A program made the position numbers and the translations under genes. The notes below the pieces were generated by a model that did not search any database, had not been told where the DNA came from, and worked only from the letters and a program-made list of their open reading frames with translations. A stretch of DNA of 26,741 nt from JANNRA01 sp031401035 (GTDB lineage Bacteria; Desulfobacterota; Binatia; HRBIN30; CADEER01), in NCBI GenBank assembly GCA_031401035.1, contig JANNRA010000215.1, positions 1 to 26,741 on the forward strand, read 5' to 3'. This document shows positions 21,752 to 26,741 of this stretch, piece by piece; position 1 is the first letter of the stretch, and the number at the start of each line of letters is the position of its first letter.

Positions 21752-22695
21752 TGGCGCTGTCACCGGCCGACGAGCACATGCACGCCAACACCGGCGAGCC
21801 GAACTTCAACGAGAGCATGTACTTCAACGTGTACGACCGCACGGCGCGCGTCGGCGGTTTCGTCCGCATCGGCAATCGGCCCAACGAGGGCTATGCCGAG
21901 ACGACGATCGCGCTCTACCAGCCCGACGGCACGGCGCTGTTCAATTTCAAGCGCCCGCCGATCGCCGACAATGCCGCCTTCGCCGCCGGCGGGACGCGCT
22001 TCGAGGTCGTCGAGCCGTTCAAGCACCTGCGCTTACACTACGACGGCAAGGCGCTCTTCCTGGCCCATCCGCGCGATCTCGAGGACCCGCGCCAGGCCTT
22101 CACCGCAAACCCGTTCCGCCCCGTGTCGCTGGAGCTGGACTGGTACGGCCTGAGCCCACTGTACGGCGGCGACGGCCTCGACCAGGGCGGCGAGATGGTC
22201 TTCGCACGCGGCCACTACGAGCAGCACGGCCGCGCCGTCGGCCGCCTCCGCATCGGCGACGTCGAGACCGCCCTCGACGGCTTCGGCCTGCGCGACCACT
22301 CGTGGGGGCCGCGCTCGTGGCAGTCGCCGGCCTACTACCGGTGGCTCATCGGCCAGTTCGACGCCGGGTTCGGTTTCATGGGCTCGCAGATCGTCACCCA
22401 GGCCGGCACCGAGCTCCTGAGCGGCTTCGTCTTCCGCGACGGCGCCAACCATTTCGTCGACCGCCTGACCCTGCACACCGACTGGAGCGAACCGGGCCAC
22501 TATCACGACCGCCTGGCGCTGACGCTGCACAGCCGCGCCGGCGCGCTCGATATCACCGGCCGCCTGCTGAGCATGCTGCCGCTGCGCAACCGCCGCGACG
22601 GCAAGACCACCCGCATCAGCGAGGGCCTGACCGAGTGGCGCTGCGGCGATCATGTCGGCTACGGCTGGTCGGAATACCTGGACCAGATCACGTGA
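21751..22695 (+). CDS. AttH/CrtC-like lipocalin-fold protein (DUF7064/7065-type)
   Basis: A 314-aa soluble protein. RPNEGYAETTIALYQPDGTALFNF and the central GFGLRDHSWGPRSW motif are typical of the AttH/hydroxyneurosporene-synthase-like superfamily, made of two lipocalin-like beta barrels. DHSWGxR is the clearest signature. Members include carotenoid 1,2-hydratases, but many, like this one, have unknown substrates and occur in lipid or steroid degradation gene sets. No signal peptide is seen. It ends the three-gene coupled cluster. The family name is by motif. Confidence 0.75.
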   Translation: MALSPADEHMHANTGEPNFNESMYFNVYDRTARVGGFVRIGNRPNEGYAETTIALYQPDGTALFNFKRPPIADNAAFAAGGTRFEVVEPFKHLRLHYDGKALFLAHPRDLEDPRQAFTANPFRPVSLELDWYGLSPLYGGDGLDQGGEMVFARGHYEQHGRAVGRLRIGDVETALDGFGLRDHSWGPRSWQSPAYYRWLIGQFDAGFGFMGSQIVTQAGTELLSGFVFRDGANHFVDRLTLHTDWSEPGHYHDRLALTLHSRAGALDITGRLLSMLPLRNRRDGKTTRISEGLTEWRCGDHVGYGWSEYLDQIT

Positions 22696-22706
22696 AAAGA
22701 ACCTGA

Positions 22707-22790
22707 TCAACGCGAAGACGCGAAGCCGCGAAGGTCTGCGAAAGTGCGGCAGAGGAAGGCTCGCTCCGCGCCTTCGCGCCTTCGCGTTGA
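22707..22790. repeat. GCGAAG-type inverted repeat element
   Basis: The left arm TCAACGCGAAGACGCGAAG continues with CCGCG (22707-22730). The right arm CGCGCCTTCGCGCCTTCGCG continues with TTGA (22767-22790). The arms are near-perfect inverted copies (two mismatches in 24) with a 36-base loop. Each arm contains iterated CGCGAAG units. The element sits between the AttH-like gene and gloB, just before the gloB ribosome-binding region. Such GAAG-iterated elements are scattered in many environmental bacterial genomes, from general knowledge. Confidence 0.85.
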
Positions 22791-22817
22791 ATATCTCTTC
22801 TTCGGAGAGGATCTCGC

Positions 22818-23585
22818 ATGAAGGTCGTAATCGTACCGCAGCTCATGGACAACTATGCGTACCTGGTCGTCGACGAGGCGAGCGGCGAGGCGGGGATCGT
22901 CGACTGCGCCGAGGCCGAGCCGGTGCTGCAGGCGGTGCGGCGCGAGAACGTCAGGCTGATGGCCATCCTGCCGACGCATCATCATTACGACCATGTCGGC
23001 GGCAACACCGACCTGCTCGCGGCGCTGCCCGGGTTGGCGGTCTACGGCACCGACGAGCGCATCCCCGGCCTGACGCAGGCGGTGCACGACGGCGACACGC
23101 TGCGTCTGGGCGGCCTGACGGCGCGGGTGATCTTCATCCCCGCCCACACCACCGGCCACATCGCCTACTACTTCGCCGACGCCCGCGCGGTGTTCACCGG
23201 CGATACGTTGTTCGCCGGCGGCTGCGGGCGGCTGTTCGAGGGCGACGCGGCGATGATGATCGCCTCGCTGTCGAAGCTGGCGGTGCTGCCCGACGACACG
23301 CGCGTCTGGTTCGGGCACGAGTACACGGAGAAGAACCTGCGCTTCGCGCTGACGCTCGAGCCGCAGAACCAGCCGCTGATCGCCAGGCACGCCTGGGTGC
23401 AGGCGCAGCAGCGCACCGGCGCGCCGACGACGCCGACCACCATCGCCTCGGAGAAGGCGACCAACCCCTTCCTGCGCTGGGACAGCCGCGAGCTGCGCGC
23501 GACGCTGCGGGCGCAGTTCCCCGACCTGCCGATGGACGACGTGCACGTCTTCGCCAAGACGCGCGAGCTGAAGGATCACTACTGA
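22818..23585 (+). CDS. gloB: Hydroxyacylglutathione hydrolase (glyoxalase II)
   Basis: A 255-aa protein, the family's usual size. The metal motif is H54-H-H56-Y-D58-H59 in LPTHHHYDHVGGN, with PAHTTGHIAYYF, GDTLFAGGCGRLFEG and WFGHEYTEKNLRFAL after it. The last is the glyoxalase II signature. The C-terminal helical domain with EKATNPFLRW completes the glutathione-binding part. It hydrolyses S-lactoylglutathione to lactate and glutathione. The start has GGAGAGG 7 bases upstream. It is followed 2 bases later by galE. Confidence 0.95.
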   Translation: MKVVIVPQLMDNYAYLVVDEASGEAGIVDCAEAEPVLQAVRRENVRLMAILPTHHHYDHVGGNTDLLAALPGLAVYGTDERIPGLTQAVHDGDTLRLGGLTARVIFIPAHTTGHIAYYFADARAVFTGDTLFAGGCGRLFEGDAAMMIASLSKLAVLPDDTRVWFGHEYTEKNLRFALTLEPQNQPLIARHAWVQAQQRTGAPTTPTTIASEKATNPFLRWDSRELRATLRAQFPDLPMDDVHVFAKTRELKDHY

Positions 23586-23587
23586 CG

Positions 23588-24559
23588 ATGAAGGTTCTGG
23601 TCACCGGCGGCGCCGGATACATCGGCGCGCACGTCACCCGCGCCCTGGCCGAGGCGGGCCATACGCCGATCGTGCTCGACGACCTGCGCTGCGCGAGGCG
23701 CGAGCGGGTCGGCGCCTTCGCCCACGAAGCGGTCGCCTGCGAGGACACCGCGGCGCTGCTCGAGGTCTTGCGTCGCCACCGTCCCGACGGCGTCGTGCAC
23801 CTGGCCGGCTACATCAGCGTCGGCGAATCGGTGCGCGATCCCGACAAGTACTGGGCCAACAATCTCGCCGCCGCCGCCAGCCTGCTGCTCGCCTGCGCGC
23901 GCCATCCGGTGCAGGCGGTGCTCTTCTCGTCCACCGCCGCGGTCTACGGCAACGCCGAGGTCTCGCCGATCCCCGAGGGCGCACCGCTGGCGCCGACCTC
24001 ACCCTACGGATCCTCCAAGCTCGCCTTCGAGCGCCTGCTGCACGGCAGCGCCGCGGCGCTCGGCCTGCGCTCGGCGGCCCTGCGCTACTTCAACGCCGCC
24101 GGCGCCCACCCGGCCTGGCGCGTCGGCGAGGCGCACACGCCGGAGGAGCACCTGATCCCGCGCGTCATCGCGGCGCTGCGCGCCGGCCGCCCGGTGCAGG
24201 TGTACGGCAACGACTATCCGACCGCCGACGGCACTTGCGAGCGCGACTACATCCACGTCAGCGACCTCGCCAGCGCGCATGTCGCGGTGCTCGCCGCGGC
24301 CGACCTGCCGAGCGGCGTCAGCTTCAACGTCGGCACCGGCCACGGCACCTCGGTGCTGCAGGTCATCGAGACCATCGGCCGCCGCCTCGGTGTCACCGCG
24401 ACACTCGAGGTGCTGCCGCGCCGCCCCGGCGACCCGGCCAGTCTGGTCGCCGATCCCTCCGCCCTGCGCGCCGCCCTCGGCTGGCAGCCGCGCCATTCGC
24501 AGCTGCCGGAGATCGTCGACTCGGCGGTCGCATGGGAACTCTCCAGGAGCACTACATGA
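23588..24559 (+). CDS. galE: UDP-glucose 4-epimerase
   Basis: A 323-aa short-chain dehydrogenase/reductase of the extended type. The NAD motif is GGAGYIG (7-13). The active site has S115 in FSSTAAVYG and Y140-x3-K144 in SPYGSSKLAFE. YFNAAGA, the sugar-binding GNDYPTADGTCERDYIHVSDLA and NVGTGHGTSVLQVI are GalE signatures. It interconverts UDP-glucose and UDP-galactose for envelope polysaccharide. It begins 2 bases after gloB, and its stop overlaps the next start by 4 bases (ATGA). Confidence 0.95.
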   Translation: MKVLVTGGAGYIGAHVTRALAEAGHTPIVLDDLRCARRERVGAFAHEAVACEDTAALLEVLRRHRPDGVVHLAGYISVGESVRDPDKYWANNLAAAASLLLACARHPVQAVLFSSTAAVYGNAEVSPIPEGAPLAPTSPYGSSKLAFERLLHGSAAALGLRSAALRYFNAAGAHPAWRVGEAHTPEEHLIPRVIAALRAGRPVQVYGNDYPTADGTCERDYIHVSDLASAHVAVLAAADLPSGVSFNVGTGHGTSVLQVIETIGRRLGVTATLEVLPRRPGDPASLVADPSALRAALGWQPRHSQLPEIVDSAVAWELSRSTT

Positions 24560-24807
24560 GCGATGCCCCGTACGTCATTCAGAAGGTCGAGTGGTTCCAG
24601 TTTCGCGACCCCGACGGCCACGCCTTCTTCGTCATGCTCTCGAGCCTGCCGAACGGCTTCTTCACCGCCGTGCCGGTGGACCTGCACATGGCGCGCCTCG
24701 ACCACGCCAAGATGGGCCTCGCCGCCACCGCGGAGGAGGCGCTCGCGTCGCTGCAGACGGCGCTCGCAGGCACGACGCGCGACGAGCTGTTCGGCCCCGC
24801 GACCTGA
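24556..24807 (+). CDS. Small hypothetical protein, coupled to galE
   Basis: An 83-aa soluble protein that I do not recognise. EWFQFRDPDGHAFFVMLSSLPNGFFTAVPVD suggests beta strands, and DHAKMGLAATAEEALASLQTALAG a helix near the end. No signal peptide or membrane segment is seen. The ATG lies in the last codons of galE, a 4-base overlap that suggests translational coupling. The palindromic element starts about 5 bases after its stop. Confidence 0.65.
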   Translation: MSDAPYVIQKVEWFQFRDPDGHAFFVMLSSLPNGFFTAVPVDLHMARLDHAKMGLAATAEEALASLQTALAGTTRDELFGPAT

Positions 24808-24812
24808 CGCTT

Positions 24813-24892
24813 GCAGGGCGCCGCCCCGTCGGCGCCTGTTGCAACGGGCTCCAGCGCTCCATGCAACCGGCGCCGACGGAGCGGCGCCCTCC
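24813..24892. repeat. Long palindromic element, copy 2
   Basis: Arms at 24813-24842 and 24863-24892 with a 20-base loop. The arm sequences match copy 1 at 8862-8943 over most of their length, but this copy has a few differences between its two arms. The loop sequence is different from copy 1. It sits between the 24556 gene and the EamA gene and could be mistaken for a coding extension of the latter. Confidence 0.88.
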
Positions 24893-24912
24893 ATCTGACC
24901 CGCGCCCCCCCC

Positions 24913-25749
24913 GTGTCCCCAGACCTCGTCCTCGCCGTCCTGCTGGCGGCGCTGTTGCACGCGCTGTGGAACTCGTTCGTCAAGGTCGGCGCGGACCGCA
25001 CGGTCAGCGTCCTCGCCATCATCGCCACCGGCGGCCTGCTGTCGCTGCCGGTCGCCGCGGTGCTGCCGCCGCCGCCGCCGCTCGGCTGGGTGTACCTGCT
25101 GGCATCGGTGACGACGCACCTGATCTACTATTACTTCCTGATCAACGCCTACCGCTTCGGCGACCTCAGCCGGGTCTATCCATTGGCCCGCGGTCTGGCG
25201 CCGCCGCTGGTGGCGCTGGGGGCGGCGGCCGCGGCAGGGGAGTGGCTGAGCCATCGGGAGCTCGCCGGCGTCGCGCTGGTGTCGGTCGGCATCGGCAGCC
25301 TGGTCTTCGGTGGGCGCGGTGCCGCCGATCGCCGCGGCCTGTGGTTCGCGGCCGCCACCGGCGTGATGATCGCCATCTATACCGTCATCGACGGCCTCGG
25401 CGGGCGCAGCGCGCCGCAGGCGCTGCGCTACATCGCCTGGCTCAACGTCGTGGAGGCGGTGGTGTTCCTCGCCGCCGCGCGCTGGTGGCGCGGCCCGACC
25501 TTGTGGCCGGCACTGCGCGCGACGCTGCCGGGCGGCGCCGTCGCCGGCCTGCTGGCGACGCTGAGTTACGGCATCGTCATCTACGCCATGAGCCGCGGCG
25601 CCATGGCGCACGTCTCGGCACTGCGCGAGAGCAGCGTCGTCATCGCCGCCCTGATCGGCACGCTGTGGCTCGGCGAACCCGGTGCGCTGACGCGTATCGG
25701 CGCCGCCTCGATCGTCGCCGCCGGCGTCGTGGTCATGCACTGGCGGTGA
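24913..25749 (+). CDS. EamA/DMT-family transporter
   Basis: A 278-aa inner-membrane protein with about ten hydrophobic segments in two repeats, the pattern of drug/metabolite transporters. VLAVLLAALLHALWNSFVKVGAD at the start and LSYGIVIYAMSRGAMAHVSALRESSVV near the end are EamA-like. The substrate is unknown. The frame is open back to 24811, but those extra residues (GAAPSAPV...) are translated from the palindromic element, so the GTG at 24913 is chosen. No ribosome-binding sequence precedes it. Confidence 0.85.
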   Translation: MSPDLVLAVLLAALLHALWNSFVKVGADRTVSVLAIIATGGLLSLPVAAVLPPPPPLGWVYLLASVTTHLIYYYFLINAYRFGDLSRVYPLARGLAPPLVALGAAAAAGEWLSHRELAGVALVSVGIGSLVFGGRGAADRRGLWFAAATGVMIAIYTVIDGLGGRSAPQALRYIAWLNVVEAVVFLAAARWWRGPTLWPALRATLPGGAVAGLLATLSYGIVIYAMSRGAMAHVSALRESSVVIAALIGTLWLGEPGALTRIGAASIVAAGVVVMHWR

Positions 25750-25864
25750 GGCGTGCGCTCCCGACCGGCGGGCATCGCTACGGCGCGACGGCCCATCCCG
25801 CGCTTGCCATCGGGCCGAGAAACGCCCGTTCCCTTTGACCGCGGACGGCCCGGGCTGGCAGTAA

Positions 25865-26741
25865 GTGGACGTGGCAACCACCAAACGACCCGTGAAGAAG
25901 CGCGCGGCGGTTAAATCGCCCCCTCGCGCAACGACCCGCCCCGCGGCCAAGACGGCCGCGCTGAAGAAAAACGCCGCACCAAAGACGAAGGCCGCACCAA
26001 AGACGAAGGTCGCGGCGACGAAGAAGGTGGCGGCCAAGAAACCTGCGGTGGCGGCGGACAGCAGGCTGGTGCATCCGAAGGCGCGCGTTGTTCAACGGGC
26101 GGCGCGCATGCGGGCGAAAGCGCTGCCCGGCGGTCGCGTCGGGCGCCGGGCGGTGTTCATCGACGTCGAGAACACCAGTGATGAGGAAGAGCTCTTCGGG
26201 GTGCTCGACGGTCTGAAGATCGACCGCCTCGCGCAGCCGACGGAAGTGACAGCGGTGGGCAACTGGCGCGCCGTCAGCCAGCGGCTGGCGCGCCGCCTCG
26301 GCTTCATGGGCGCACAACTGGTCCACAGCGCGCCGGCCCTCGGCGTCAAGGACTGGAGCGATCTGTGGATCGCGGTGGCGGCGGGATGCTGGCTCGGGCG
26401 GTCGCATCCAGGGGACCTGCTGGAGATCGTCTCCAACGATCGGGCATTCGACGCGGTGGCCGATGCCGCCGCGGCGGCCGGTGTCACCTACCACCGCTTG
26501 TTGCTCAAGCGCGGCGCCCCGATGGCGGCGCCGTCGGATGAAGACGAACCGGCGCGGCCCCGTAGCCGGTCGCGCGGTGGCCGCCGTCGGCGCGGGCGCG
26601 GCAGCGCACCGCTCGAGGCGGCCGAACCGCGCACGCATGTCACCGAGCCGCGCCCCCCCGCCCACGCGCCGCGTGCCCAAGCCGCGCCGCGCCCGACGCG
26701 GGCCGCCGCGCCGCCCGAGCCGCGCCGCGGCGCCCCGACCC
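25865..26741 (+). CDS. NYN (PIN-like) domain protein with histone-H1-like N-terminus, partial at window end
   Basis: Open to the window edge (292 codons so far), so the C-terminus is missing. An in-frame TAA at 25862-25864 limits the start to GTG 25865 or GTG 25871. Residues about 8-65 are Lys/Ala/Pro-rich like histone H1 tails, with an exact repeat of AAPKTK (an 18-base tandem at 25973-25990 and 25991-26008). Residues about 95-215 form an NYN domain with AVFIDVENTS (D100, E102, N103), SDLWIAVAAG (D166) and EIVSNDRAFDAVADAA (D192), the acidic metal site of NYN/PIN-like ribonucleases. After it come arginine-rich (RSRSRGGRRRRGRG) and proline-rich tails. It probably is a nucleic-acid-associated nuclease or an RNA-binding relative. 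No clear promoter or ribosome-binding sequence is visible. Confidence 0.75.
   Translation, partial: MDVATTKRPVKKRAAVKSPPRATTRPAAKTAALKKNAAPKTKAAPKTKVAATKKVAAKKPAVAADSRLVHPKARVVQRAARMRAKALPGGRVGRRAVFIDVENTSDEEELFGVLDGLKIDRLAQPTEVTAVGNWRAVSQRLARRLGFMGAQLVHSAPALGVKDWSDLWIAVAAGCWLGRSHPGDLLEIVSNDRAFDAVADAAAAAGVTYHRLLLKRGAPMAAPSDEDEPARPRSRSRGGRRRRGRGSAPLEAAEPRTHVTEPRPPAHAPRAQAAPRPTRAAAPPEPRRGAPT

Noticed and set aside
25835..25864. TTGACC upstream of the NYN gene as a promoter
   Set aside because: The sequence at the proper distance (GCAGTA) is a poor -10 and the start codon would be too close. Evidence is not enough to list it.
1..26741. tRNA, rRNA, CRISPR, integrase, toxin-antitoxin or phage genes
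   Set aside because: No sequence with the needed motifs or structures was seen while reading both strands. A covariance-model scan was not possible here.

Overview
The window is a high-GC bacterial chromosome segment (about 70% G+C by eye) with densely packed genes, many of which overlap by 1-4 bases. The organism is Gram-negative: it carries lpxA (lipid A), a System I cytochrome c maturation cluster (ccmE, ccmF, ccmH) and an exosortase. The mix of PhaR, paired MoeA proteins, LLM flavin enzymes, AttH/CrtC-like proteins and an XrtH-type exosortase suggests a deltaproteobacterial or Candidatus Binatota/Myxococcota-like lineage, possibly a metagenome-derived contig. That placement is inference. 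No rRNA, tRNA, CRISPR array, integrase or transposase was seen.

Layout. Positions 1-239: an AT-rich scrap joined to the 3' end of a cupin gene. 292-4641: a PduO-type cobalamin adenosyltransferase, a persulfide-dioxygenase/glyoxalase-II-like hydrolase, a convergent CoA-disulfide-reductase-like flavoprotein with a rhodanese domain, a dodecin, and a second metallo-beta-lactamase-fold hydrolase. 4658-8836: a beta-helix lipoprotein, a PA0069/Rv2578c-type radical SAM protein, and a divergent pair of LLM oxidoreductase and epoxide-hydrolase-like enzyme. 8979-10026: an exosortase with an overlapping membrane partner. 10115-14471: yacG-lpxA, then ccmE-ccmF-ccmH and a small zinc-ribbon membrane protein. 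14505-16192: small genes, including a minimal HIT-motif protein, a cold shock protein and a DUF4124 protein. 16238-20390: a leftward operon of nitrilase, moeA and moeA fused to a periplasmic-binding-protein-like domain. 20510-25749: phaR, a coupled VOC / membrane protein / AttH-like trio, gloB, galE, a small hypothetical and an EamA transporter. 25865 to the end: an NYN (PIN-like) protein with a histone-H1-like lysine/alanine-rich N-terminus, cut by the window edge.

Functional threads. Sulfane-sulfur and thiol handling: the 951-1628 hydrolase, the flavoprotein-rhodanese and GloB. Envelope and cytochrome c biogenesis: lpxA, the exosortase pair and a ccm cluster whose CcmE has Cys in place of the heme-binding His and whose CcmH has a Cys-rich motif. 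Molybdenum/tungsten cofactor: two MoeA paralogues in tandem.

Beyond genes, two things stand out. Many upstream regions carry a recurrent promoter-like pattern, TTGCCG or TTGACC, then 16-18 bases, then TAGCnn. It often sits only 7-11 bases before the start codon, which predicts leaderless or nearly leaderless mRNAs. Three kinds of dispersed repeat are also present: a long palindromic element in two copies, a triple ACACGGAG repeat inside a gene end, and a GCGAAG-type inverted repeat.
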